Positions 23,910 to 33,279 of a DNA stretch of 64,000 nucleotides are shown here, piece after piece. The notes beneath the pieces were generated by a model. That model did not search any database. It was not told the DNA's origin and saw only the letters and a list, made by a program, of their open reading frames with translations. Within the stretch, counting starts at the first letter, position 1; the number at the start of each line of letters is the position of its first letter. The stretch is from an uncultured Eubacteriales bacterium (GTDB lineage: Bacteria > Bacillota > Clostridia > HGM11514): contig CABUMF010000003.1 in assembly GCA_902492655.1 (NCBI GenBank), positions 23,564 to 87,563 of the forward strand, written 5' to 3'. A program made the translations under genes and the position numbers.

Positions 23910-24482
23910 ATGTATTCACCAAATTACGGTTCATTTATGGCTGCGGCAGTATTATTGGCGATTGCGGCAACGATTTTGGCATTTATTTTTATCGTTCCGG
24001 ACAGCAAGCGCGAAAAGCTTAATTCATTCGGGAAGTTTTTGCACGATGCTCTGAACTTCAAGTTCCTTATCATTGAAAAGATTTTGCAGGCACTCTATAT
24101 TTTTGCGACAGCTTTTGTAATCCTTGACGGATTTTTTATGCTGTTCCAGACGATGCCGTGGGACGGTACATGGCTCGGCGGCTTCGGAATACTTACAATG
24201 ATTTTGGGGCCTATTGTTATCAGGCTTATTTATGAGCTTCTTATGATGACGATAATTCTTGTGAAGCATGTTATTTCAATCAATTCCAAGCTTAAAAACC
24301 AAAACGATGGTTCACAGAGGGATTATTTTGCAACTCCCGATATAAGCGAAATGAGGGCTGAATTTCAGCAGAAAGTGAATGCAAGGAAGGAAGCTTCCGC
24401 TCCGACTGCGGCTCCTGCGGAACCTGTTCAAACTCCTGCGGCTGAACAAGAGAGCAAGCCTTCGGAGGAAACAAACGAGTAA
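23910..24482 (+). CDS. Small membrane protein with Ala/Pro/Glu-rich tail, unknown function
   Basis: A 190-residue protein with three hydrophobic segments (about 10-30, 56-80 and 90-118) and a cytoplasmic-looking tail. The tail is charged (KLKNQNDGSQRDYFATPDIS) and then becomes low-complexity Ala/Pro/Glu-rich. I recognised no established family with confidence, though the layout resembles small DUF4282-type membrane proteins. It has its own promoter and terminator, so it is a single-gene unit. Confidence 0.7.
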   Translation: MYSPNYGSFMAAAVLLAIAATILAFIFIVPDSKREKLNSFGKFLHDALNFKFLIIEKILQALYIFATAFVILDGFFMLFQTMPWDGTWLGGFGILTMILGPIVIRLIYELLMMTIILVKHVISINSKLKNQNDGSQRDYFATPDISEMRAEFQQKVNARKEASAPTAAPAEPVQTPAAEQESKPSEETNE

Positions 24483-24492
24483 TTTAATTGTT

Positions 24493-24525
24493 GAAGGTTT
24501 TCGTTTTGAAAACCTTCTTTTTTTG
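24493..24525 (+). terminator. Rho-independent terminator
   Basis: A ten-base-pair stem GAAGGTTTTC (24493-24502) / GAAAACCTTC (24508-24517), five-base loop, then TTTTTTT. Confidence 0.92.
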
Positions 24526-24573
24526 TGCAAATCTTATTTTAATAAAAAAATTAAAAAAATTTCGTAAAAATAC

Positions 24574-24602
24574 TTTTCAATCGGCAAAAAATGTGATATA
24601 AT
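24574..24602 (+). promoter_or_regulatory. Promoter of the miaB-mutSL operon
   Basis: TTTTCA (24574-24579) and TATAAT (24597-24602) with a 17-base spacer, about 32 bases before the miaB start. It is the only clear promoter before the long run of genes from miaB to lspA. Confidence 0.6.
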
Positions 24603-24633
24603 AAGTTAATTAAGTACATTGGGTGATTATGCG

Positions 24634-26040
24634 GTGAAAAGAGATAACAAAGAAACGGTTGTAAGTGAGAATGAGCTTAAAATTCAAAAAGGCTATGTTT
24701 CGCTTCTTAAGGATAAGCTTGGCGGTCTTGGGCTTTTGGCGTGTGTTGAAACCTACGGTTGCCAGCAAAACGAAAATGATTCCGAACGCATAAAGGGTAT
24801 TTTGTCCGAGGTCGGTTATGGATTTACCGATGACCTTGACAGGGCTGATTTGATTATTTTTAATACCTGCGCCGTTCGTGAAAATGCCGAGCTTAAGGTT
24901 TATGGTAAGGTTGGGGCGCTCAAGCATCACAAACGCAGAAAACCCTCACTTAAAATAGCTCTTTGCGGCTGTATGATGCAGCAGGAAGCGATTGCACAAA
25001 GCATTAAAAGGAAATATCCCCATGTGGATTTGATTTTCGGCACCCATGCCCTCTATCGTTTGCCGCAGATGCTTTACGATGTGTTCTCGGAAAAAAGGGT
25101 ATTTGATGTTGAAAACTGCGACGGCAGAATTGCCGAGGATATTCCGTCCATCCGTGAGTTTTCGTACAAGTCGGGCGTGCCGATAATGTACGGATGCAAC
25201 AACTTTTGCACATATTGCATAGTGCCGTATGTCAGGGGACGGGAACGAAGCCGTACCCCGGAAAAGATAATTGAGGAGGTAACAAGGCTTTCTCGTGACG
25301 GTGTTCGAGAAGTAATGCTTTTGGGGCAGAATGTCAACTCCTACGGCAAGGATTTGGAAACGGATGTTGATTTTGCGGATATTATGGAGGCTGTTGCCAA
25401 TGTCCCGGGAATAAAGCGTGTCAGATTTATGACTTCCCACCCGAAGGACATCACGGAAAAGCTGATTTCCGTTATTGCAAAGCATGATAACATTTGTAAT
25501 CAGCTTCATCTTCCCGTCCAAAGCGGAAGCGACAGGATTTTAAAAGCCATGAATCGCCGATATGACCGTGAGCATTATCTTAAGCTTGTGAGCCTTGCAA
25601 GAAAGTATGTTCCGGATATTGCGATAACAAGCGATATAATTGTGGGCTTTCCCGGGGAAACGGATGAGGATTTTGAGCAGACAATCAGCCTTATAAAGGA
25701 AGTAAGATACGATATGCTTTTCACCTTCATTTATTCAAAGCGAGCAGGAACTCCCGCCGCCGAAATGAAGGATGAGGTTTCCCACGAGCATAAGCAAAGG
25801 AATTTTGAAAAATTGCTCGAGGTTCAAAACGAGATTTCAAAAGAAATTAACGATAAGCTTGTCGGCAAAACCTTTGAGGTTATGTGCGAGGGCAAATCCA
25901 AAACCGACCCGAATATGTGCTCCGGCAGAACCGATACCGGAAAGCTTGTGCACTTTGAAGGCGATGTGGGCGAGGGCGAGTTTGTCAATGTGGAAATCAC
26001 CTCCGCCAAAACCTGGACTTTGGTCGGAAGAATAATATAG
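24634..26040 (+). CDS. miaB: tRNA-2-methylthio-N6-dimethylallyladenosine synthase
   Basis: A radical-SAM methylthiotransferase that converts i6A37 to ms2i6A37 in tRNAs, the step after MiaA. The UPF0004 domain supplies three cysteines: YGCQQNENDSE (about 41-51), FNTCAVREN and CGCMMQQE. The radical-SAM cluster motif is CNNFCTYC (about 188-195). A C-terminal TRAM domain ends in TWTLVGRII. GTG 24634 is preferred because GGGTGAT is placed correctly upstream, giving 468 residues. It shares an operon with miaA further downstream. Confidence 0.95.
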   Translation: MKRDNKETVVSENELKIQKGYVSLLKDKLGGLGLLACVETYGCQQNENDSERIKGILSEVGYGFTDDLDRADLIIFNTCAVRENAELKVYGKVGALKHHKRRKPSLKIALCGCMMQQEAIAQSIKRKYPHVDLIFGTHALYRLPQMLYDVFSEKRVFDVENCDGRIAEDIPSIREFSYKSGVPIMYGCNNFCTYCIVPYVRGRERSRTPEKIIEEVTRLSRDGVREVMLLGQNVNSYGKDLETDVDFADIMEAVANVPGIKRVRFMTSHPKDITEKLISVIAKHDNICNQLHLPVQSGSDRILKAMNRRYDREHYLKLVSLARKYVPDIAITSDIIVGFPGETDEDFEQTISLIKEVRYDMLFTFIYSKRAGTPAAEMKDEVSHEHKQRNFEKLLEVQNEISKEINDKLVGKTFEVMCEGKSKTDPNMCSGRTDTGKLVHFEGDVGEGEFVNVEITSAKTWTLVGRII

Positions 26041-26055
26041 AATTGGAGAACTGTT

Positions 26056-26442
26056 ATGGATATTTTGGAAAAAGCAAGAGAGCTCGGAGAAATGCTTGCA
26101 GACTCCGAAGAATATAAAAGATTGCAGGCGGCTGAAAAAGCCAAGAATGAAGATGAACAGGCGTTGAAGCTTCTTAATGATTACAACCGTATGGCAAACG
26201 AGTTTGCGATGAAGGTTCAGGCGGCAGAGCCCACGAAAGAGGAACTGGAAAATTACCGTGATTCTCTGGGCAAGGCATTTGCGGAGCTTGATGCAAATCC
26301 TGTTGTTCATGAGTTTATGGAATCTAAAAAAAGCTTTGATGAGCTGATGAAGAACATCAACAGCATAATAGCCTTTTATGTTGTTCCCAAAGGTCAAAGC
26401 TCGTGCAGCGGAGATTGCGGATCTTGCGGAGGATGTCATTAA
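26056..26442 (+). CDS. YlbF-family protein with cysteine-rich tail
   Basis: A 128-residue, mostly alpha-helical protein of the YlbF/YmcA family. In Bacillus, YlbF, YmcA and YaaT form a complex that carries [4Fe-4S] clusters and affects RNase Y activity and phosphorelay signalling. The helical core is ELGEMLADSEEYKRLQAAEK (about 9-28) onward. It ends with CSGDCGSCGGCH, four cysteines and a histidine in 12 residues, fit to bind metal or Fe-S. It sits between miaB and mutS. The mutS ribosome binding site follows its stop codon. Confidence 0.85.
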   Translation: MDILEKARELGEMLADSEEYKRLQAAEKAKNEDEQALKLLNDYNRMANEFAMKVQAAEPTKEELENYRDSLGKAFAELDANPVVHEFMESKKSFDELMKNINSIIAFYVVPKGQSSCSGDCGSCGGCH

Positions 26443-26456
26443 CCGGAGGTTTTAAT

Positions 26457-29060
26457 ATGCCAGGAATGTCACCAATGATGAAGCAATATATGGAAATAAA
26501 GGGGATGTACAAGGACGCGGTTTTGTTTTTCAGGCTCGGGGATTTTTATGAAATGTTTTTTGAGGACGCCATTACGGCTTCCCGAGAGCTTGAAATAACC
26601 CTTACCGGAAAAGACTGCGGACTTGAAGAGCGTGCTCCCATGTGCGGCGTGCCCTTTCATTCGGCTGACTCGTATATTGCAAGGCTCATAGGAAAGGGCT
26701 ACAAGGTTGCAATCTGTGAGCAGGTTGAGGATCCGAAAGCCGCAAAGGGGATTGTAAAAAGGGATGTAATAAGAATAATCACTCCCGGTACACTTCTTGA
26801 CCCCAATGCCCTCGATTCCAAAAAGAACAATTATATAAGCTGCGTTTTCAAAGAACAAGCAGGCGCCGGCGTTGCTTTTGCCGATGTTACAACAGGCGAA
26901 ATGAGCTCAACCTCGTTTTCGGGAGAAGGGTTTTTGTTCCATATTTGCAATGAGCTTGCGAGGTTTAACCCCAGCGAGATTATAGTGAACGAAAAGACCT
27001 ATGAGGACAAGAATTTCATTGAATATATAAAAGAAAAATTCAATGTTATCCCGTCGGCTTGCGAAGAAGATATGTTTGAAATTGAGTTCGCTAAGGGCAA
27101 AATTTCGGAGCATTTCGGTGTTTGCGATATAAAGGATGCGGACGATTATTGCTATCGTGCAATCGGGGCGCTTTTTGATATACTTTCACAGACTCAAAAA
27201 ATCCCCCTCAGTCATATAACCGAGGCTTGCGTGTACCGTGACGGGCAGTATATGGATCTTGATCAGAACGCAAGACGCAATCTGGAGATTACCGAAACCA
27301 TTCGTGACAAAACAAAAAGCGGTTCGCTTCTTTCGGTTTTGGATAAGACAAATTCATCAATGGGTGCAAGAATGCTCAGGAAATGGCTTGAACAGCCGCT
27401 CGTATCTTGTGTTGCCATACGAAAACGGCTCAGTGCGGTTGAGGATCTTTATAAAAACACCGCAATGAGGGACGGAATTTCCTCGGTTATCAAAAAAATG
27501 TTCGATGTCGAAAGGCTTTTGGGCAGAATTGTTTACAAAACCGCAAATGCACGGGATTTGGTTTCCTTAAGGGCTTCGCTTGAAATTCTTCCCCCTCTTA
27601 AAAGACTTCTTTCCGATGCAAAAGCCGGATGTCTTAAGGAACTTAATTCCGAAATTGATTCGTTGGAGGATATATTCAAAATTCTTCAGGATGCCTTTGT
27701 GGACGAGCCTCCGTTTTCGGTTCGTGAGGGCGGTATGATAAGAGAGGGCTACAGCGAGCAGGTTGACAAGTTCAAAAACGCTCTCACCAACGGAAAAACC
27801 TGGCTTGCGGATCTTGAAGCAAGAGAAAAACAACGCACGGGAATTAAAACGCTCAAGGTGGGATTTAATAAGGTTTTCGGGTATTATATAGAGGTTTCAA
27901 ATTCGTTTAAGGACAGTGTTCCGCCGGATTATATCAGGAAACAAACCCTTACCGGCGGCGAAAGATTTATTACGGACGAGTTAAAGCAACTTGAGCAGAC
28001 TATTCTCAATGCGGATGAACAGAGGAACGCTCTCGAATTCAGTATATTTGAGAAAATTCGTGAAGAAGTGGCGGATAACATCGTAAGAATTCAGAAATCC
28101 TTTAAGGCTGTTTCCGCGGCTGATTGCCTGTGCTCTCTTGCGTCCGTTGCGGTTGCAAACAACTATACCATGCCCGAGGTCAATAACGGCAGTAAAATAG
28201 TTATTAAGGACGGTCGTCATCCGGTGGTTGAAGCAATGCAAAAGTCATCGCTTTTTGTGCCTAACGACACCGAGCTTGACAGTGAAAATAATCGGCTTGC
28301 GGTTATTACCGGTCCTAATATGGCAGGAAAATCAACATATATGCGTCAGGTTGCGCTTATCACCATTATGGCGCAGGTGGGAAGCTTTGTGCCGGCGGCA
28401 TCGGCGGAAATCGGCGTGGTGGACAGGGTGTTCACAAGAGTCGGTGCATCTGATGACATTGCATCCGGCAGAAGTACGTTTATGGTTGAAATGAGCGAGG
28501 TTGCATACATACTCAAAAATGCCACCGCAAAAAGCCTTTTGATTTTGGATGAGATCGGCAGAGGTACTTCAACATATGACGGGCTTTCCATAGCAAGGGC
28601 TGTTATTGAATATGTTGCAGACAAGAAAAAGCTCGGTGCAAAGACGCTTTTTGCAACACATTATCATGAGCTTACCGAGCTTGAGGGCAAAATCGACGGT
28701 GTTAAGAATTATTGCATTGCCGTAAAGAGGCGCGGTGAGGACATATTGTTCCTCAGAAAGATTATTCAGGGCGGCGCCGATGAAAGCTTCGGTGTTGAGG
28801 TTGCAAGGCTTGCCGGTGTTCCCGAGGGCGTTATACGCCGTGCAAGAGATATTATGAAAGAGCTTGAAAGCGGAAGCGAGGTTTCGGTTAAGAAGTCCGT
28901 TCGTGTGAAAAATGCCGATGACGATGGCTTTTTCCAAACCGGATTTTCCGATTCCGCCGAAAGTGAGATTGCGGAAGAAATACGAAAAATGGATTTTTCA
29001 ACCGTAACTCCCCTTGAGGCGATAAATAAATTATATGAATTTCAGAATAGACTGAAGTAA
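26457..29060 (+). CDS. mutS: DNA mismatch repair ATPase MutS
   Basis: An 867-residue mismatch recognition protein. The N-terminal mismatch-binding domain contains RLGDFYEMFFEDA (about 28-40), including the Phe-x-Glu motif that probes the mispair. The ATPase domain has Walker A GPNMAGKST (about 619-627) and Walker B LLILDEIGRGTS (about 695-706). ATG 26457 follows CGGAGGT. The longer upstream frame runs through the ylbF tail and is spurious. It forms the conserved mutS-mutL-miaA-hfq string. Confidence 0.97.
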   Translation: MPGMSPMMKQYMEIKGMYKDAVLFFRLGDFYEMFFEDAITASRELEITLTGKDCGLEERAPMCGVPFHSADSYIARLIGKGYKVAICEQVEDPKAAKGIVKRDVIRIITPGTLLDPNALDSKKNNYISCVFKEQAGAGVAFADVTTGEMSSTSFSGEGFLFHICNELARFNPSEIIVNEKTYEDKNFIEYIKEKFNVIPSACEEDMFEIEFAKGKISEHFGVCDIKDADDYCYRAIGALFDILSQTQKIPLSHITEACVYRDGQYMDLDQNARRNLEITETIRDKTKSGSLLSVLDKTNSSMGARMLRKWLEQPLVSCVAIRKRLSAVEDLYKNTAMRDGISSVIKKMFDVERLLGRIVYKTANARDLVSLRASLEILPPLKRLLSDAKAGCLKELNSEIDSLEDIFKILQDAFVDEPPFSVREGGMIREGYSEQVDKFKNALTNGKTWLADLEAREKQRTGIKTLKVGFNKVFGYYIEVSNSFKDSVPPDYIRKQTLTGGERFITDELKQLEQTILNADEQRNALEFSIFEKIREEVADNIVRIQKSFKAVSAADCLCSLASVAVANNYTMPEVNNGSKIVIKDGRHPVVEAMQKSSLFVPNDTELDSENNRLAVITGPNMAGKSTYMRQVALITIMAQVGSFVPAASAEIGVVDRVFTRVGASDDIASGRSTFMVEMSEVAYILKNATAKSLLILDEIGRGTSTYDGLSIARAVIEYVADKKKLGAKTLFATHYHELTELEGKIDGVKNYCIAVKRRGEDILFLRKIIQGGADESFGVEVARLAGVPEGVIRRARDIMKELESGSEVSVKKSVRVKNADDDGFFQTGFSDSAESEIAEEIRKMDFSTVTPLEAINKLYEFQNRLK

Positions 29061-29076
29061 GAAGGGAGGAATGTCC

Positions 29077-30906
29077 GTGGGTAGGATTCATGTTCTCGAT
29101 ACGCTTGTGGCAGACATGATTGCGGCAGGCGAGGTTGTTGAAAGACCGGCATCTGTTGTAAAGGAACTTATCGAAAACTCGATTGATGCAGGCGCAGGCA
29201 AAATTATCATCGAAATAGTTAAGGGCGGAATTGAACTTATTCGTGTAACCGATGACGGCATGGGTATTGCGCCCGAGGATGTTCCTACTGCATTTTTAAG
29301 GCATGCGACAAGCAAAATCACAAATGCGGAAGATTTGTTCAGCATCAAAACCATGGGATTTCGCGGTGAGGCACTTGCAAGCATTTCCGCCGTTTCAAGG
29401 ACGGAAATTATTACAAAACAAAGAATTGCCGATTTTGGCTTTTATCTAAAGATGCAAGCAGGAGAGGCTTTTGATTCGGGAGAGATCGGAAGTCCCGACG
29501 GTACAACGATGACTGTGAGAAATCTCTTTTATAATGTTCCGGCAAGAATGAAATTTCTGAAAAAGGATTCGGCCGAAGCGGCGGCTGTGGCGGACACGGT
29601 CATTCATGCGGCACTCGGCAATCCTTCGGTTTCCTTCAGGCTGATTTCCGACGGTAAGGAAAAGCTTTATACCCCCGGTGACGGAGATCTTAAAAACTGC
29701 ATATACGCACTTTACGGTCCGGAATATGCTTCCGAGCTCAGGGAGGTATCCTATTCGGATAACGGCGTGACGGTTACGGGATTTTGCGGCAACGAAAACC
29801 TGTCCCGCTCGACAAGAGGATATGAAACCTTCTTTGTAAACGGAAGATTTTTCAAAAGCCGAGGAATAACCTATGCGCTTGAGCAGGGGTATCAGGATTC
29901 GATTATGAAGGGTAAGTTCCCGTTTGCCGTACTGAATATTTCGGTTGATCCGATAACCTGCGATGTTAATGTGCATCCGGCAAAGACAGAGGTTAAGTTT
30001 TCAAACGAAAGGCTTGTTACATCGGCGGTTTATTGGGGAATAAAAAATGCGATTTATAAGGCTGAGTACACCGTGTCCGAAGAAAGTCCGGAACTCCCCG
30101 AGGAAACAGCTTATGTAAAACCGCAAACATCGGCGCTGTTTTCAAACGAAATAAAGTTTGAGTCCGAGTTTGAAAGGAAAGAGAAGGAAAAAGATGCGCC
30201 TCCCGTTATGTACAGAAAAGCATCTGCTCCGAAACTGAAGGAAAGGGCATTTATACAGGAAAAGAAACAAAATGAGCCTGAGCAAATTCCGCAGCCCGTT
30301 CAGCAGAAGATTATTTCCGATTATAAGCCGGATTTGCCGGAATTTAAAATTATAGGTCAGGTTTTTGATACCTATATTATCGTTCAAAGTAATGACGAGG
30401 TTTGGCTTATCGACCAGCACGCGGCTCATGAAAGAATGAATTTTGAAAGGCTTAAGGCGGAACGTGACAGCGGAAAAGCTTTATCCCAGGCACTTTTGAC
30501 GCCGATTACATTGAGCTTCAGCCATACCGAGCACAGCGAAATTTTGGAGAATATTGATATTTTTCGCGAGCTTGGGTTTGAAATTGATGATTTCGGAGAT
30601 AATTCTTTTATAATAAGAAGTGCGCCGTATGTTTCCGATAAGGCAGGGATTGACGAGGTTTTCAGAGAGCTTATCGAAATAGTTCGTGTTAACGGAGCGG
30701 CGGCAAGAGGAAGCATCGAAAGCGAAGCACTTTATTCCCTTGCCTGTCACAGCGCAATAAGGGCAAACAAGCATCTTTCCATGGTTGAAATGCAGAAGCT
30801 TGTTGAGGATGTTTTCAACATTCCGCCCACCTGCCCTCACGGCAGACCGGTAAGAATTGTGCTTTCAAAGAAAGAAATTGAAAAAATGTTTAAAAGGATC
30901 GTGTGA
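29077..30906 (+). CDS. mutL: DNA mismatch repair protein MutL with endonuclease motif
   Basis: A 609-residue GHKL ATPase that couples MutS recognition to strand incision. ATP-site motifs are IAAGEVVERPASVVKELIEN (about 14-33), DDGMGI and GFRGEALASI. The C-terminal endonuclease site is DQHAAHERMNFE (about 446-457), with SACHSAIRANK-like and CPHGRP (about 587-592) supporting zinc binding. This is the form found in bacteria lacking MutH. GTG 29077 gives the family N-terminus MGRIHVLD and lies seven bases after GGGAGG. ATG 29071 is too close to it. Confidence 0.95.
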   Translation: MGRIHVLDTLVADMIAAGEVVERPASVVKELIENSIDAGAGKIIIEIVKGGIELIRVTDDGMGIAPEDVPTAFLRHATSKITNAEDLFSIKTMGFRGEALASISAVSRTEIITKQRIADFGFYLKMQAGEAFDSGEIGSPDGTTMTVRNLFYNVPARMKFLKKDSAEAAAVADTVIHAALGNPSVSFRLISDGKEKLYTPGDGDLKNCIYALYGPEYASELREVSYSDNGVTVTGFCGNENLSRSTRGYETFFVNGRFFKSRGITYALEQGYQDSIMKGKFPFAVLNISVDPITCDVNVHPAKTEVKFSNERLVTSAVYWGIKNAIYKAEYTVSEESPELPEETAYVKPQTSALFSNEIKFESEFERKEKEKDAPPVMYRKASAPKLKERAFIQEKKQNEPEQIPQPVQQKIISDYKPDLPEFKIIGQVFDTYIIVQSNDEVWLIDQHAAHERMNFERLKAERDSGKALSQALLTPITLSFSHTEHSEILENIDIFRELGFEIDDFGDNSFIIRSAPYVSDKAGIDEVFRELIEIVRVNGAAARGSIESEALYSLACHSAIRANKHLSMVEMQKLVEDVFNIPPTCPHGRPVRIVLSKKEIEKMFKRIV

Positions 30907-31835
30907 TGAAACCGATTATTGTTATTACCGGGCCGACGGCATCCGGTAAAACCGCATTGGCGGTAGAGCTTGCCAAAAAGTTTAATACCGAAGTGGTATC
31001 GGCAGACTCAATGCAAGTTTACAGAGGCATGAATATAGGGACCGCAAAACCCACCGCCGAGGAAATGCAGGGAATAAGGCACAACATGATAGATGTTGCA
31101 GAGCCTTATGAATCTTTTTCGGTTGCACAGTATTGCGATATGGCAAAAAGGGTTATCGGGCGGATTCACAGCGAAGGCAAAATACCCATATTGGCAGGTG
31201 GAACGGGACTTTATATAAATTCTCTCATAAACGGGCTCGATTTTTCAAAGGGCAGTTCCGATGAAGAATATCGGGCGGAGCTTAGGGAGCTTTCCGAAAA
31301 GAAAGGAAACGCATATCTTCACAAAATGCTTTCGGATATTGACCCGGAGTCCGGCAGGCGCATACACGAAAACGATGTAAAAAGAGTGATAAGAGCTCTG
31401 GAGGTTTTTAAGGTTACAAAAATGACCATGACCGAATATCAAAGGCTGGCAGCTTCGGCACCGCCGAGGTATGAAGCGGTCAAAATTGAGCTTTGCTGGG
31501 AACGGGCAGTCCTTTACGACCGCATAAACAAGCGTGTTGACATCATGATTGATGAGGGACTTGAGGATGAGGTAAAAGGACTTTGCAATGAAAGATTCTT
31601 GAAATCAACCGCCGCACAGGCTATAGGATATAAGGAAATGATTGCCTACTTTGACGGTAGGATGACATATTCGGAGGCAATCGAAGCCATAAAGCAAGGC
31701 AGCCGAAACTATGCAAAGAGGCAGATAAGCTTCTTCGGCGCCGATAAGAGTATTAATAAATTAGATGTTACGGGCAAATCTTTGCCATACATAATAAATG
31801 AAGCAGAAAAATTAACAGGAGGTCTGAGTTTATGA
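30906..31835 (+). CDS. miaA: tRNA dimethylallyltransferase
   Basis: A 309-residue enzyme that adds a dimethylallyl group to A37 of tRNAs reading U-starting codons, giving the substrate of MiaB. The P-loop GPTASGKT (about 9-16) and DSMQVYRGMNIGTAKP (about 35-50) are diagnostic. ATG 30906 follows the mutL stop region by one base overlap. It ends four bases inside hfq. miaB and miaA in one operon complete the ms2i6A pathway. Confidence 0.96.
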   Translation: MKPIIVITGPTASGKTALAVELAKKFNTEVVSADSMQVYRGMNIGTAKPTAEEMQGIRHNMIDVAEPYESFSVAQYCDMAKRVIGRIHSEGKIPILAGGTGLYINSLINGLDFSKGSSDEEYRAELRELSEKKGNAYLHKMLSDIDPESGRRIHENDVKRVIRALEVFKVTKMTMTEYQRLAASAPPRYEAVKIELCWERAVLYDRINKRVDIMIDEGLEDEVKGLCNERFLKSTAAQAIGYKEMIAYFDGRMTYSEAIEAIKQGSRNYAKRQISFFGADKSINKLDVTGKSLPYIINEAEKLTGGLSL

Positions 31836-32074
31836 ACAATAAGGCAATGAATTTACAGGATGTTTTTCTTAATCAGTGCAGGAAGGACAGAATTCCGATT
31901 ACCATTTACCTTACAAACGGTTTTCAATTCAAAGGCATGATTAAGGGGTTTGATAATTTTACGGTTATCCTCGATTCCGACGGAAAGCAGCAACTTGTTT
32001 TTAAGCACGCAATTTCAACAATTATTCCTTTTAAGGCAGTTCAGATTATGAATACAGAGGAAATTGCCGACTGA
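31832..32074 (+). CDS. hfq: RNA chaperone Hfq
   Basis: An 80-residue Sm-like protein forming hexamers that pair small RNAs with mRNAs. The Sm1 motif FLNQCRKDRIPITIYLTNGF (about 12-31), then FKGMIKGFDNFTVIL, and the Sm2 KHAISTI (about 61-67) with KH are present. AGGAGGT precedes the ATG. The start overlaps miaA by four bases, and the stop overlaps the next gene by one base. The order miaA-hfq is conserved from Proteobacteria to Firmicutes. Confidence 0.95.
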   Translation: MNNKAMNLQDVFLNQCRKDRIPITIYLTNGFQFKGMIKGFDNFTVILDSDGKQQLVFKHAISTIIPFKAVQIMNTEEIAD

Positions 32075-33279
32075 TGAAAAAGAAGTATATAGCTATCATA
32101 GTTATAGTTGTTGCCGTCATTTTTGCCGCGGTTGGTCTTGTGGGCACATTTAATTCGTCCCTTGCCACAGTTAAGGCTACATACACCTATTTTGAGGATT
32201 GCATAGATGTTGAAGGCTTGGTAATCCGAGATGAAGAGGTGTATGAAAAGAGTGCCGATACGATATTTGAAACCCACAAAAAAGATGGCGACAGAGTTTC
32301 GGCAGGTATGGTTATCGGCATGATTTACGGTAAGGACGCATCGAAAACGGTGGTTAACAAAATCGCTGAGATAAATAATCGTATTGCAGAGCTTCAGAAG
32401 CAACAATACGGCATTGAAACAAGCTATGAAGATGTGTCGAAGGTTGACAGTCAAATTGCATCAAGCGTTTCGGAGCTTCAGAAATTTGCTCAAAAATGCG
32501 ACGGTGCAGGCATCACAACCACAAAGTATGAGCTTGACAGATTGCTTGACAATCGTTTGGTTCTCGAGGGTAAAAAGGCAAGCACCACAAACGAGCTCGA
32601 TGAGCTTCAGGCAAGGCGTGACGAAATGGAAGCGGAGCTTTCAAAAGAGGATGTCATAAGCAACTCATCGGGTATTATGACTCATGCTGTCGATGGGTTT
32701 GAGGCAGATGTCACACCCGATAAAATCGAATATTATACTCCCGAGGCTATAGATGCCTGGCTTGACTATAACGCCGATGTTCCAAAAACAAAATATTTGA
32801 AAATTATCAGAAATAATTGTTGGTATTATGCTTTTAATATTACGGTTAATCAGCTTGACAATATGAAAATAGGCGATGGTGCATATATAAAGACCACTGC
32901 CGAGAGCAACGAGCTTATTCCGGTTACCGTTTACGATATATCCGATCCCTCATCCGATAAAAGAGTGACGGTGACGGTTCAGTGCACTCATGATATTGCT
33001 TCTGCCTTTACCGCAAGAAAGCCTCAGATGGTTTTTGTCAAGAAGGTTTACGAAGGGTATAAGGTTCCGAAAACAGCCGTTGTCGTAAAAGACGATGTTG
33101 TAGGTGTTTACGCTCTTATGGGCGGTATTGTTGAATTTCGACCGATCAACATTGTTTATTCGAGCGAGGATTATATCATGATAAGCAATGAGTATGATTC
33201 GGAAACAAATCAAATCCATATGTATGATGATATTATTCTTTCAACGGAGGATGTCAAGGAAGGGATGTTGTTCACATGA
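32074..33279 (+). CDS. HlyD-family efflux adaptor-like membrane protein
   Basis: A 401-residue protein with one N-terminal membrane helix (about 5-25), a lipoyl-like half (VEGLVIRDEEVYE... HKKDGDRVSAGMVIGMIYG, about 47-91), a coiled coil (about 97-195) and beta-barrel segments. This is the adaptor (membrane fusion protein) architecture. In Clostridia such genes commonly lie just before yggS-sepF-divIVA, and no transporter is linked. A role in envelope processes near division is inference. The ATG overlaps the hfq stop (ATGA). Confidence 0.78.
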   Translation: MKKKYIAIIVIVVAVIFAAVGLVGTFNSSLATVKATYTYFEDCIDVEGLVIRDEEVYEKSADTIFETHKKDGDRVSAGMVIGMIYGKDASKTVVNKIAEINNRIAELQKQQYGIETSYEDVSKVDSQIASSVSELQKFAQKCDGAGITTTKYELDRLLDNRLVLEGKKASTTNELDELQARRDEMEAELSKEDVISNSSGIMTHAVDGFEADVTPDKIEYYTPEAIDAWLDYNADVPKTKYLKIIRNNCWYYAFNITVNQLDNMKIGDGAYIKTTAESNELIPVTVYDISDPSSDKRVTVTVQCTHDIASAFTARKPQMVFVKKVYEGYKVPKTAVVVKDDVVGVYALMGGIVEFRPINIVYSSEDYIMISNEYDSETNQIHMYDDIILSTEDVKEGMLFT

